Below are positions 41,263-49,711 of a stretch of DNA of 54,463 nucleotides, in pieces. Location of the stretch: positions 1 to 54,463 of the forward strand of contig NZ_JAEVLT010000030.1 of NCBI RefSeq assembly GCF_024494385.1, in the 5' to 3' direction. Source of the DNA: Bacillus sp. EB600. Lineage in GTDB: Bacteria; Bacillota; Bacilli; Bacillales; Cytobacillaceae. Every line of letters starts with the position of its first letter. Positions within the stretch are counted from its first letter, which is position 1. Made by a program: the position numbers and the translations under genes. The notes below the pieces were generated by a model. That model was not told where the DNA came from. It saw only the letters and a program-made list of their open reading frames with translations, and searched no databases.

Positions 41263-41291
41263 ATTTTTACCAATTAAGGGTTCAGATATTC
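41263..41291 (-). promoter_or_regulatory. Predicted forespore (sigma-F/G) promoter of sspH
   Basis: Minus strand GAATA (41287-41291), a 15-nt spacer and GGTAAAAAT (41263-41271). The -10 fits GGNRANAMT fully; the -35 fits sigma-G GHATR exactly and sigma-F GYWTA at 4 of 5. Confidence 0.6.
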
Positions 41292-41297
41292 ATTAAA

Positions 41298-41330
41298 ATA
41301 CCCCTTTTCTCGAGAAAAGGGGCATTTTTT
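41298..41330. terminator. Terminator of argS (palindromic)
   Basis: CCCCTTTTC TCGA GAAAAGGGG at 41301-41322 is a perfect palindrome 10 bp from the argS stop. T-rich tails lie on both sides (TATTTTAAT minus, CATTTTTTATT plus). Confidence 0.8.
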
Positions 41331-41331
41331 A

Positions 41332-43002
41332 TTACATTTTTTCCGGAGCGGAAACGCCAATTAAAGATAGCGCATTTTTCATGGTGATTTGTACGGCCCT
41401 CACCAAGGCAAGGCGTGCCTTGGTCCGTTCTGGATTCTCACTGTCGAGAACTTTATTCGCATTATAAAAGCTATGAAAGGCTGATGCCAATTCAAAAATA
41501 TAGTTGGTGATCCGGTGTGGCACTCTTTTTAAAGCTGCTTCCGAAACAGCCTGCGGGAATTCACCTAACTTTTTCAATAAATCGATTTCCTTTTCCGATT
41601 CAATGGCAGTAAGGTCAGCAGCGGCATCCACGGTCAAGCCCTGCTCTTCGCCTTGACGCAGGATACTGGAAATCCGTGCATGGGCATATTGGGCATAATA
41701 AACTGGGTTTTCGTTCGATTCAGAAACAGCTAAATCGAGGTCAAAGTCCAAATGAGTGTCTGAGCTTCTCATTGCAAAGAAGTAACGGGTCGCATCGAGG
41801 CCGACCTCATCAACAAGATCACGCATCGTGACTGCTTTTCCCGTACGCTTGCTCATCTTCATCTTCTCGCCGTTTTTATATAAATGGACAAGTTGGATAA
41901 TCTCGACTTCAAGGGCATCGCGGTCGTAGCCAAGCGCTTGAATTGCTGCCCTCATCCTTGGAATATAGCCGTGGTGGTCAGCCCCCCAAATATTGATCAG
42001 CTTTTCAAAGCCGCGGTCCAGTTTGTCTTTATGGTAAGCAATATCCGGTGTTAAATAGGTATAAGAGCCGTCCTGTTTAATCAACACGCGGTCTTTATCA
42101 TCGCCGAAATCGGTAGAGCGGAGCCATGTTGCTCCCTCATGCTCATAAATATATCCAGCCTTGCGCAGTGCGTCCAAGGCCTCGTCAATTTTCCCATTTT
42201 TATAAAGCGAGGTTTCCGAGAACCAGACATCAAAGCCGACACGGAAATCGTCAAGATCCCTTTTTAATTTGGCCATTTCAACCTTTAGGCCGTATTCACG
42301 GAAAAATTCAAACCGATCCTGTTTAGCGACATCCACATACTTATCGCCATATTCCTTCGCTAACGTTTTGCCAATTTCAATGATATCAACACCGTGGTAA
42401 CCGTCCTCCGGCATTTCTGTTTCAAGGCCAAGTGCCTGGAAGTAACGGGCCTCAATCGACTTAGCAAGGTTATTAATTTGATTGCCGGCATCGTTAATAT
42501 AATATTCGCGGGAGACATCGTAGCCTGCTTTGGCTAAAATATTGCAAAGCGAGTCGCCGACCGCAGCGCCGCGGGCATGACCAAGGTGCAGGTCTCCGGT
42601 TGGATTGGCGGACACGAACTCGACTTGAACCTTTTCATGGTTGCCGACCGTTGTTTCCCCATACTTTTCGCCTGCTTGTAAAATCGTCGGAATTAGATCA
42701 GTTAAATAACTGTTGTTCATATAAAAATTGATAAATCCGGGTCCTGCCAGCTCAATTTTTTCAATTGACGCTTTGGAACGGTCAAACTGAGCAATCAGCT
42801 CCTCAGCAATTGCCCGCGGTGCCCGTTTAGCTACACGTGCAAGCTGCATCGCCATATTTGTGGAATAGTCACCATGTGCTTTTTCCTTTGGAACTTCTAA
42901 AGCCACGTCTGGTATTTGCTCTTCAGCAGCAAGATTTGCCTTGATGACGGCCGCTTTTATTTCTTCCTTTAATTTGATTTTAACCTGTTCAACTATGTTC
43001 AT
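41332..43002 (-). CDS. argS: Arginyl-tRNA synthetase
   Basis: Charges tRNA-Arg; class I synthetase of 556 residues. Additional N-terminal domain about 1-110, the HIGH-like HLGH (139-142) in SANPTGDLHLGHARG, KMSKR in GEKMKMSKRTG, and a C-terminal anticodon-binding helical domain ending SLIGVSAPEKM. The ATG overlaps the ywiB stop by 4 bp (ATGA), so translation is coupled. The same ywiB-argS order occurs in B. subtilis. No T-box is visible. Confidence 0.97.
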   Translation of the reverse strand: MNIVEQVKIKLKEEIKAAVIKANLAAEEQIPDVALEVPKEKAHGDYSTNMAMQLARVAKRAPRAIAEELIAQFDRSKASIEKIELAGPGFINFYMNNSYLTDLIPTILQAGEKYGETTVGNHEKVQVEFVSANPTGDLHLGHARGAAVGDSLCNILAKAGYDVSREYYINDAGNQINNLAKSIEARYFQALGLETEMPEDGYHGVDIIEIGKTLAKEYGDKYVDVAKQDRFEFFREYGLKVEMAKLKRDLDDFRVGFDVWFSETSLYKNGKIDEALDALRKAGYIYEHEGATWLRSTDFGDDKDRVLIKQDGSYTYLTPDIAYHKDKLDRGFEKLINIWGADHHGYIPRMRAAIQALGYDRDALEVEIIQLVHLYKNGEKMKMSKRTGKAVTMRDLVDEVGLDATRYFFAMRSSDTHLDFDLDLAVSESNENPVYYAQYAHARISSILRQGEEQGLTVDAAADLTAIESEKEIDLLKKLGEFPQAVSEAALKRVPHRITNYIFELASAFHSFYNANKVLDSENPERTKARLALVRAVQITMKNALSLIGVSAPEKM

Positions 43003-43421
43003 TCTTCTTCCTCCTGAAAGGTAATCTCTAAATGGTATGTACCGACGCTGGGAGTCCCTTGCATCGAAAAATCGTATAGTAGGTCAATCCTGCCTTTGCC
43101 GCTTTCGGCATCGTAATCATGGGCGATTTTTTTTGCAACAGTGGCTGTTTCAAATTTACCGAAGGGCAGTTCATAACTGCCGCTCATCTTTTGATTAAGG
43201 ACAAATGGCAGCCTCATTTTTATCGCACCGTTTCGTAAAATGAGGGCGTCGTTCCCCGCCATTTTTACAATCGTCCGTGTGCTCCCCTGTTCACTTACTT
43301 CCTCATACTGCAGGTAGGAGGCTGTTTTCTTTTGGAAAAAATCACCAATAACTGCACCCTCAATAATTTCTTCGCTATCTTCCTGCGTAATAGTCGTTTT
43401 TACGTTGATTTTTACAGACAT
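42999..43421 (-). CDS. ywiB: YwiB family protein (DUF1934)
   Basis: A 140-residue protein with a predicted small beta-barrel (calycin-like), function unknown, conserved upstream of argS in Bacillaceae. Features: MSVKINVKTTITQEDSEEIIEG, then alternating beta segments such as RTIVKMAGNDALILRNG and GRIDLLYDFSMQG. The start is ATG 43421, although AAGGAG lies 13 bases away, rather far; the longer frame lacks any better RBS. The 4-bp overlap with argS indicates a two-gene operon. Confidence 0.85.
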   Translation of the reverse strand: MSVKINVKTTITQEDSEEIIEGAVIGDFFQKKTASYLQYEEVSEQGSTRTIVKMAGNDALILRNGAIKMRLPFVLNQKMSGSYELPFGKFETATVAKKIAHDYDAESGKGRIDLLYDFSMQGTPSVGTYHLEITFQEEEE

Positions 43422-43503
43422 ATAGAACGGCGTACTCCTTTTGCTTAGGTAACTGGCGCCCTGTGTATTTATTTTATTATACATTATCAAGCCAAGAATT
43501 CAA

Positions 43504-43535
43504 AAAGATGCCCGCCCCGTTAATGGGACAGGCAC
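43504..43535 (-). terminator. Rho-independent terminator of speE-speB
   Basis: TGCC-t-GTCCC pairs with GGGGC-g-GGCA (43509-43534) around ATTAAC; the minus-strand tail is TCTTTTTG. Confidence 0.8.
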
Positions 43536-43543
43536 TGGATAAT

Positions 43544-44416
43544 TTATTTAATCCACCCAAGAATCATTTCGCGGATCATTTTGCTTGCTGTATTGGCTGT
43601 TTGCTCAGATGGGTCGTAAATAGGTGCCACTTCGACAAGGTCGGCGCCAACTACCTTGACCTCAGAGCGGGCAATTTCATGGATTGACGCGAGCAGCTCT
43701 TTTGATGTAATCCCGCCGGCATCAACGGTACCAGTTCCTGGCGCATGAGCCGGATCAAGGACATCGATATCGATCGTCACATAAACAGGACGGCCGGCAA
43801 GCGTAGGTAAAATTTCTTTTAAAGGCTGATGAACATCAAATTTTGAGATGTGCATGCCATTTTGCTTTGCCCATTCAAATTCCTCTTTCATTCCGGAACG
43901 AATGCCAAATGAGTACACATTTTTCGGGCCAATGTGCTCGGCAATTTTGCGGATTGGAGTTGAATGCGATAACGGTTCCCCTTCATATTCCTCGCGTAAA
44001 TCGGTATGGGCATCAAAATGGATAATTGCTAAATCAGGATACTTTTTATAAACAGCCTTCATGACCGGCCAGGAAACTAAATGCTCCCCGCCCATGCCAA
44101 GCGGAAATTTTCCGGCAGCGAGAATTTGATCGACAAACTCTTCAATCATATCAAGGCTGCGCTGCGCATTTCCGAACGGAAGCGGAATATCACCGGCATC
44201 AAAATACTTTACATCATCTAGTTCACGATCTAAATATGGACTGTATTCTTCAAGGCCGGGAGAAACCTCACGAATTCGGGTTGGACCGAACCGGGATCCA
44301 GGCCGGAAGCTGACCGTCCAATCCATCGGCATTCCATATAAAACAGCCTGACTTTCTTCAAAATTCGGGTGACTTTTAATAAACACGTTGCCAGAGTAAG
44401 ATTCATCAAAACGCAT
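43544..44416 (-). CDS. speB: Agmatinase
   Basis: Hydrolyses agmatine to putrescine and urea in polyamine synthesis. Binuclear Mn site ligands: H112 in GMGGEH, D135-H137-D139 in FDAHTD, and the aspartates of DIDVLDPAHAPGTG. 290 residues, ureohydrolase family. GGAGG is ten bases before ATG. Encoded after speE, so putrescine made here feeds spermidine synthase. The substrate could in principle be another guanidine, but the speE neighbour makes agmatine the clear choice. Confidence 0.94.
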   Translation of the reverse strand: MRFDESYSGNVFIKSHPNFEESQAVLYGMPMDWTVSFRPGSRFGPTRIREVSPGLEEYSPYLDRELDDVKYFDAGDIPLPFGNAQRSLDMIEEFVDQILAAGKFPLGMGGEHLVSWPVMKAVYKKYPDLAIIHFDAHTDLREEYEGEPLSHSTPIRKIAEHIGPKNVYSFGIRSGMKEEFEWAKQNGMHISKFDVHQPLKEILPTLAGRPVYVTIDIDVLDPAHAPGTGTVDAGGITSKELLASIHEIARSEVKVVGADLVEVAPIYDPSEQTANTASKMIREMILGWIK

Positions 44417-44454
44417 TACATTTGTACCTCCAACTTCAACTTCTTGGGGGGCTG

Positions 44455-44510
44455 ACCCCCAGTGCTTTAACGCATTACCTTAACGGGGGTCTGACCCCGT
44501 TAAGTTCGTT
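44455..44510. repeat. Pair of GGGGTC-TGACCCC palindromes between speB and speE
   Basis: GGGGGCTGACCCCC (near 44447-44461) is followed by TTAACGGGG...TGACCCCGTTAA (about 44479-44503), a near-perfect inverted repeat centred on GTC. These resemble short REP-like palindromes common in Bacillus gaps and could form stable RNA hairpins in the speE-speB transcript. Confidence 0.65.
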
Positions 44511-44513
44511 AAG

Positions 44514-45341
44514 TTACTTCAATAAATCGCCAACAAACTTCGGCAGAACGAAAGCTGCCTTGTGAAGTTCTTTTGTGTAGTATTTTGTTTCAATTTCGTG
44601 GAAGCGATTATCGCTTACTTCTAATGGATCATATTTTTTTGCGCCTAGTGTAAATGCCCAAAGTCCGCTAGGGTATGTTGGAATGTTGGCCACATAGAGG
44701 CGGGTGATTGGGAAAATCTCGCGGACATCACGCTGAACATTGCGGATTAGATCCCCTTTAAACCATGGATTGTCTGACTGGGCAACAAAAATACCATCTT
44801 CCTTTAATGCCTTCGAAATTCCAGCGTAAAAGCCCTTTGTAAAAAGATTAACAGCCGGGCCAACTGGTTCGGTCGAATCAACCAGAATGACATCGTATTC
44901 ATTCTCACTGTGGGCAATGTGCATGAAGCCATCATCCACTTTCACTTCAACGCGCGGGTCGTCTAATTTACCGGCAATTTCCGGAAGGAACTTTTTCGAG
45001 TACTCAATCACTTTGCCATCAATATCAACAAGTGTTGCTTTTTTGACGCTTGGGTGTTTTAGTACTTCACGAATTACGCCGCCATCGCCGCCGCCAACGA
45101 CTAAAATATTTTCAGGGTTTGGATGGGTAAACAACGGAATGTGCGTCACCATTTCATGGTAAACAAACTCATCTTTTACGGATGTCATGACCATATCATC
45201 TAGCAAGAGCATGTTGCCCCACTCTTCTGTTTCGATCATATCAAGCTTTTGGAATTCTGTTTGTTCTGTATGTAAAGTCTGATTCACCTTCATTGTGATA
45301 CCGAAGTTTTTTGTTTGATATTCCGTAAACCAAATCGCCAT
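44514..45341 (-). CDS. speE: Spermidine synthase
   Basis: Transfers aminopropyl from decarboxylated SAM to putrescine. 275 residues with a small N-terminal beta domain (IWFTEYQTKNFGITMKV) and a Rossmann domain: VVGGGDGGVIREVLKHP, LVDID, and the catalytic Asp of DVILVDSTEPVGPA. ATG 45341 with GAAGGATG upstream; the MCEMA extension of the frame overlaps the RBS. First gene of speE-speB, as in B. subtilis. Confidence 0.95.
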   Translation of the reverse strand: MAIWFTEYQTKNFGITMKVNQTLHTEQTEFQKLDMIETEEWGNMLLLDDMVMTSVKDEFVYHEMVTHIPLFTHPNPENILVVGGGDGGVIREVLKHPSVKKATLVDIDGKVIEYSKKFLPEIAGKLDDPRVEVKVDDGFMHIAHSENEYDVILVDSTEPVGPAVNLFTKGFYAGISKALKEDGIFVAQSDNPWFKGDLIRNVQRDVREIFPITRLYVANIPTYPSGLWAFTLGAKKYDPLEVSDNRFHEIETKYYTKELHKAAFVLPKFVGDLLK

Positions 45342-45457
45342 TTCGCACATCCTTCATCTATTTTTATTAGCCCTCCCCTTTATACTTAACAAACATGAGA
45401 AAAAGTATAGAGGAATCTAGCAAAATTTCAAGAAAAAATTTCTTTTTCATTGACAAT

Positions 45458-45487
45458 GTTTAAAAAGGCTTGTTTTTTTTCATACTA
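45458..45487 (+). promoter_or_regulatory. Predicted forespore (sigma-G/F) promoter of pbpG
   Basis: GTTTA (45458-45462), an 18-nt spacer and CATACTA (45481-45487). The -10 fits CATWHTA exactly and the -35 fits sigma-G at 4 of 5 and sigma-F at 5 of 5. B. subtilis pbpG is forespore-expressed. Confidence 0.55.
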
Positions 45488-45534
45488 ATACTATTGAATT
45501 TTTTAAAAATGGGAAAAACAGGGTGGTGATAGTG

Positions 45535-47604
45535 ATGGAGATCATGACGAATCACGGTTTTCGAAAAACAATTAAGTATTTGCGAGCCTTCATTTTCATC
45601 AGTTTGATAGGCATGACTCTTGTACTGCTGCTCCTTTTCGGGGTACTTGGCTATGCCAAAATACTAGGGGCACCCCCACTTGCCGTTCCGCAATCAACAT
45701 TATACATTGCCGACAACGGCAAAATAATCGGTGAGAGTAATAATGGTCAAAAGCGCTATTGGGTTCCGTTAAAGGATATTTCTCCAGACTTAGTCAATGC
45801 GACCGTTTCGATCGAAGATAAAAAGTTTTACAACCACCATGGCTTCGACTTCAGCCGGATCGCAGGTGCCGCGCTTGCTGATATCCGCGCCTTCGGCAAG
45901 GTTCAGGGCGCGAGTACCATCACTCAGCAATATGCGCGCAACCTTTTCCTTGAATACGATAAAACCTGGGAGCGGAAGTTTTTTGAGGCCTTTTATACGA
46001 TTCGCCTTGAAATGAATTATCCAAAAAGAGAAATTCTCGAAGGCTATTTAAATACCATTTATTACGGAAATGGCGCTTATGGAGTTGAAGCAGCCAGTCA
46101 ATATTATTTTGGAAAAAGCGCTTCCAAATTATCACTGGCAGAAGCAGCAATGCTAGCGGGAATTCCAAAGGGACCTGGGCTCTATTCCCCGTTTGTTTCA
46201 GAGAAAAGAGCCAAATTACGCCAGAGGATCATTTTAAATACAATGGTTGATAATGGATTTATTTCAAAAAGAAAAGCCGCGCTCGCTGCTGAAAAAACGT
46301 TGAAGTTTTCCGGGAAATATCCGAATCAGCAAGTAAAGGTAGCTCCCTATTTCCAGGATGCTGTAAAAAATGCATTAAAATACCAGTTGCATTTAGATGA
46401 CCGAACGATCGCCCTTGGCGGCTTGAAGGTGTTTACAACCCTTAACATCAAGCAGCAAAAGGCAGCGGAGAAACAAATCCAAAAGGTTGTTGCCAGCAAC
46501 TCCGACATCCAGACCGCCCTAGTCGCCATGGATCCGAAAACAGGTAATGTAAAAGCAATGGTCGGCGGCAGAGATTATCAAAAAAGTCCGTTTAACCGCG
46601 CCGTCCAGGCAGTCAGGCAGCCGGGCTCCACCTTTAAACCAATGTTGTACTATGCGGCTCTCAGTCAGGGTTTTACCCCTTCAACAACAATGAGAAGTGA
46701 ATTTACAACTTTTCACTTTGATGATGGTGCGAGTGATTATACCCCGCATAACTTCAATAACAAATATGCGAATGGGGAAATTACAATGGCCCAGGCCTTG
46801 GCCTTATCTGATAATATATTTGCGGTTAAAACGCATTTATTTCTAGGCGAAGAAACATTAATCGATACGGCTCGGAAGTTCGGTATTTCAACGGAACTGT
46901 CGAAGGTTCCTTCGCTTGCGCTCGGTACTTCTGGAGTTAGGGTGATTGAAATGGCCAATGCCTACAGCTTATTTGCAAATGGCGGAAAAAAGGTCGAGCC
47001 TATACTCATCACCAAAGTGGAGGATTACAACGGAAATATCATTTATCAAAAGCAAGCTGAAAATGAAAGAGTACTAGACCCTGCCAAGGCATTTGTCATG
47101 ACAGATATGCTTACAGGCATTTTTGATTCAAAGCTAAACGGGTACGCGAACGTTACCGGAAATAGCATTGCTAAAAAATTGACTCGTCCATATGCTGGAA
47201 AATCAGGCTCAACTGAAACGGATAGCTGGATGATTGGGTTCACACCCCAGCTCGTCACGGCGGTCTGGAGCGGCTACGATAAAGGCAAGCCGATAGATAT
47301 GGTCGCTGAAAAATCCTACGCCAAAAATATTTGGGCCCAATTTATGGAGGAGGCTCTTAAAGGAAAGCCTATTAAGGACTTCAAGCCACCAAAGGATGGA
47401 GTCGTTGGCGTCTATTTGAACCCGGCGAACGGCAAGCTGGCAACATCTGATTGCCCTGTCAAGCGGTTGACCTACTTTGTAAAGGGAACGGAACCGACTG
47501 AGTACTGCACCGAGCATTTGAAGCGTGGTCAATCCCTTCCACTCGAGCCAAAGCCTAGTCAAAAGACACCTTGGTATAAACGAATTTTTCCATGGGGGCA
47601 TTGA
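45535..47604 (+). CDS. pbpG: Class A penicillin-binding protein (sporulation type, PbpG/YwhE-like)
   Basis: Bifunctional peptidoglycan glycosyltransferase/transpeptidase, 689 residues, single membrane helix at about 18-40. The GT51 domain (about 70-240) has SIEDKKFYNHHGFD with catalytic Glu94 and STITQQYARNLFL. The transpeptidase (about 325-600) has the SxxK motif in PGSTFKPM, SDN in LALSDNIFA and KSG in YAGKSGSTE. GGGTGG precedes ATG 45535; the four upstream in-frame codons from GTG 45523 overlap it. Its position and forespore promoter match PbpG, which works in germ-cell-wall synthesis. Confidence 0.93.
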   Translation: MEIMTNHGFRKTIKYLRAFIFISLIGMTLVLLLLFGVLGYAKILGAPPLAVPQSTLYIADNGKIIGESNNGQKRYWVPLKDISPDLVNATVSIEDKKFYNHHGFDFSRIAGAALADIRAFGKVQGASTITQQYARNLFLEYDKTWERKFFEAFYTIRLEMNYPKREILEGYLNTIYYGNGAYGVEAASQYYFGKSASKLSLAEAAMLAGIPKGPGLYSPFVSEKRAKLRQRIILNTMVDNGFISKRKAALAAEKTLKFSGKYPNQQVKVAPYFQDAVKNALKYQLHLDDRTIALGGLKVFTTLNIKQQKAAEKQIQKVVASNSDIQTALVAMDPKTGNVKAMVGGRDYQKSPFNRAVQAVRQPGSTFKPMLYYAALSQGFTPSTTMRSEFTTFHFDDGASDYTPHNFNNKYANGEITMAQALALSDNIFAVKTHLFLGEETLIDTARKFGISTELSKVPSLALGTSGVRVIEMANAYSLFANGGKKVEPILITKVEDYNGNIIYQKQAENERVLDPAKAFVMTDMLTGIFDSKLNGYANVTGNSIAKKLTRPYAGKSGSTETDSWMIGFTPQLVTAVWSGYDKGKPIDMVAEKSYAKNIWAQFMEEALKGKPIKDFKPPKDGVVGVYLNPANGKLATSDCPVKRLTYFVKGTEPTEYCTEHLKRGQSLPLEPKPSQKTPWYKRIFPWGH

Positions 47605-47640
47605 AAAAGAACCAGATGTTGCGTCTGGTTCTTTTTGTTT
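47605..47640 (+). terminator. Rho-independent terminator of pbpG
   Basis: AAAGAACCAGA pairs with TCTGGTTCTTT around a 7-nt loop, followed by TTGTTTTT, directly after the stop. Confidence 0.9.
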
Positions 47641-47660
47641 TTGGAGGTTTTTTTACGTTT

Positions 47661-47771
47661 GGCGAAATTAATCGTGAGTTTGGCGAAGTAAATTTAATTT
47701 TGGCGAAATTAATGGTATGTTTGGCGAAAATAAATTTAATTTCGGCGAAATTATCCCTAAAATTGACGGAA
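47661..47771 (-). repeat. 21-nt periodic array, TTATTTCGCC family (locus 2, inverted)
   Basis: GGCGAA(A/G) words start at 47661, 47682, 47702, 47723 and 47744, with GACGGA at 47765; intervals 21, 20, 21, 21, 21. As the reverse complement it reads TTTCGCC like the array at 34644. Within it (A)AATTTAATTT recurs in alternate units. It lies between pbpG and the convergent ywhD end. Confidence 0.85.
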
Positions 47772-47796
47772 TCATTATTTTCCCAGCACCAAATAG

Positions 47797-47827
47797 AAAA
47801 GCTCCGAATATAAAATTCGGAGCTTTT
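47797..47827. terminator. Perfect hairpin between pbpG and ywhD, probable ywhC-ywhD terminator
   Basis: AAAAGCTCCGAAT (47797-47809) and its exact complement (47815-47827) around ATAAA. T runs at both ends allow either direction; it is 120 bp beyond the ywhD stop. Confidence 0.7.
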
Positions 47828-47947
47828 CCTGTCCTAGTCTACGTGTGTTTACGTATTGCTTCTAGTTTACTTTTTTTAGGGAAAAACTACAAGTAATTCC
47901 TGCAACAGTTTCATAAAAAAGACACAACTTCAAAAGTCCACAGCAAC

Positions 47948-48454
47948 TTAACCAATTGACAACCCTTGTTTAAGCTCTTCCGGGGAATTATTCCAACATT
48001 CCTCATTATGACTGCGGAGGAAGTCTGTCAAAATCTGTTTTGATTTTTGATCCATATGGTCAACGATAATATGCCTTTTCATTGATTTGTCCATGCGGTT
48101 TACATGTTCCGGTAATGATTTATAACCGCGGCGGATTTCCCGGTCAACAGTCATTTCACAGGCTGTCACTCCTGCATAATATGGACCTTCTTCCTTCCGG
48201 TCAATTGTTACCCAAACGAGCCAATATGGCTTTCCGTTAGGGACCTCATCTTTTTGAGGAAGGAACTTAATTCCTTTTTCAACCGCGCTGCGGGCATGCA
48301 TGGCCCCCACATCAATCACAGCTTCACCGGCATCAACATCAATGATAACGGGTGAAACGTTATCCAGACTTAAGGCGCCTTTTCCAAAGCCGCGGTGTCC
48401 ATCGGTTGGGTCACTTTTGATAATATTAAACTGCATTTTTTTCTTTTCTTCCAT
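47948..48454 (-). CDS. ywhD: YwhD family protein
   Basis: A 168-residue conserved Bacillaceae protein of unknown function, encoded next to the ywhC protease as in B. subtilis. FGKGALSLDNVSPVIIDVDAGEAVIDVGAMHARSAVEKGIKF is the typical N-terminal block; YWLVWVTIDRKEEGPYYAGVTACEM follows. It has no signal peptide or catalytic motif that I recognise. AAGGAGGAT precedes the ATG. Confidence 0.85.
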   Translation of the reverse strand: MEEKKKMQFNIIKSDPTDGHRGFGKGALSLDNVSPVIIDVDAGEAVIDVGAMHARSAVEKGIKFLPQKDEVPNGKPYWLVWVTIDRKEEGPYYAGVTACEMTVDREIRRGYKSLPEHVNRMDKSMKRHIIVDHMDQKSKQILTDFLRSHNEECWNNSPEELKQGLSIG

Positions 48455-48479
48455 AGATTCTCAGGATCCTCCTTCATTA

Positions 48480-49145
48480 TTAAAATAAGTGATAAAAGAA
48501 ATTGTTCAAACCATTTAACAGATAGGGAACCACATAATTAAAGATTGGCTGGATCGTATAGCGTGAAAGCGGTGTGATGACAATAATTAGGAAGAGTAAC
48601 GATCCATATGATTCATATTGGGTCATTTTCGCTCTTGCCTCATTTGGCACTAAATCTTCAACAATCCGGTATCCGTCTAAAGGAGGAAACGGCAGCAGGT
48701 TAAAAATAAACAAGACGATATTGAGCTGAATAAACAGATTCAAAAAATCCACAATGGAGGTTGAGAGATTGGCTGTTGCCCCTGCCTTCATAAAGGCATA
48801 CCAGATTAGAAATCCAAGCGCAGTTAAAATTAGGTTGCTGAGCGGTCCTGCAATCGACACAAGCACCCCTGCAAGGCGCGGCTTTTTAAAATTATAGCGG
48901 TTGACTGGTACCGGCCGGGCCCAGCCGAATCCAGCGATAAAAATAAGCAACGTTCCAATTGGATCAAGATGCTGAATCGGATTCAACGTTAGCCGCCCCT
49001 GTTTCTTGGCAGTCATATCCCCAAACTTATAGGCAACATAAGCATGGGAAAACTCATGAAAGGTAAAAGCAATCATTAGTGTTATGGCAACAAAGGGAAT
49101 ATCCTTTAGTGGATAGGCAAGAAACTGCCCCAATCCTTGATCCAT
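48480..49145 (-). CDS. ywhC: Site-2-type membrane zinc metalloprotease (M50 family)
   Basis: A 221-residue intramembrane protease-like protein. The zinc motif HExxH is H30-E31-F-S-H34 in FTFHEFSHAYVAYKFGD within the first membrane helix; the third ligand Asp is in NLLPFPPLDGYRI. Four to six membrane helices. AAGGAGAAACGAT before ATG. Substrate unknown; YwhC is distinct from SpoIVFB and RasP. Transcribed 25 bp ahead of ywhD. Confidence 0.92.
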   Translation of the reverse strand: MDQGLGQFLAYPLKDIPFVAITLMIAFTFHEFSHAYVAYKFGDMTAKKQGRLTLNPIQHLDPIGTLLIFIAGFGWARPVPVNRYNFKKPRLAGVLVSIAGPLSNLILTALGFLIWYAFMKAGATANLSTSIVDFLNLFIQLNIVLFIFNLLPFPPLDGYRIVEDLVPNEARAKMTQYESYGSLLFLIIVITPLSRYTIQPIFNYVVPYLLNGLNNFFYHLF

Positions 49146-49176
49146 ATCGTTTCTCCTTCCTCAATACAGACACTTT

Positions 49177-49372
49177 TCTTTTGTCTAGCTCGTTCGCTAA
49201 ACGTGCGCTTCCGCTTTTCCTCTGTCTAGCTGCAGCGCCCAGCACCTAGTGGACTTCTCCCTCTTCCCTACGATAAGTCAACATCGAATCGCTTTCGCTC
49301 TTCGTGTTTCCTTTATCTCAGTCGGAGGGCTCCAGTCCATACGGTGCTAAACGTGCGCTTCCGCTTTTCTTT
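49177..49372 (-). repeat. R2 dispersed Bacillus intergenic repeat, copy 2
   Basis: Minus strand: GCGGAAGCGCACGTTTAGCA, GGACTGGAGCCCTCCGACTG, GAGATAAAGGAAACACGAAG, TTGACTTATCGTAGGG, then GCTGCAGCTAGACAGAGG, with the end GCGGAAGCGCACGTTTAGCG repeated. It fills most of the 343-bp gap between ywhC and ywhB; nothing else is recognised there. Confidence 0.8.
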
Positions 49373-49488
49373 CAAGTATACACGAAACTAGGTTTAAAAT
49401 GAAAACGAATCACCTCTCGACAGATCTTGCGCTTTTCTACTTTTAATGGGAAACTACTATCAGTCCGTTTAAAAGGAGGTAAAGACAA

Positions 49489-49674
49489 GTGCCAATCGTT
49501 ACAATAAAAATGCTTGAAGGCCGCAGTGATGACCAGAAAAAGGCGTTAGTTGAAAAGGTAACATCTGCTGTCGTCGAAACAACAGGAGCAAATGTCGAAG
49601 CTGTTTCCATCGTGATTGAGGAAATGCAAAAAACAAATTACGCCGTTGGTGGTGTAAGAAGCAGTGACCGTTAA
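49489..49674 (+). CDS. ywhB: 4-oxalocrotonate tautomerase family protein
   Basis: A 61-residue tautomerase subunit. After Met removal, Pro becomes the N-terminal catalytic base (MPIVTIKMLEGRSDDQKKAL); R11 or R12-equivalent basic residues and the C-terminal GGV segment are present. Start codon GTG, nine bases after AGGAGG, so it is easily missed. It acts as a small hexamer; the physiological substrate is unknown in Bacillus. It shares a bidirectional terminator with ywgA. Confidence 0.92.
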   Translation: MPIVTIKMLEGRSDDQKKALVEKVTSAVVETTGANVEAVSIVIEEMQKTNYAVGGVRSSDR

Positions 49675-49677
49675 AAC

Positions 49678-49711
49678 AAAAAGCTAAGCCCTTATTGGAG
49701 CTTAGCTTTTT
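49678..49711. terminator. Bidirectional terminator between ywhB and ywgA
   Basis: AAAAAGCTAAGC and GCTTAGCTTTTT pair around an 11-nt loop; T tails on both strands. It overlaps the ywgA stop. Confidence 0.9.
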
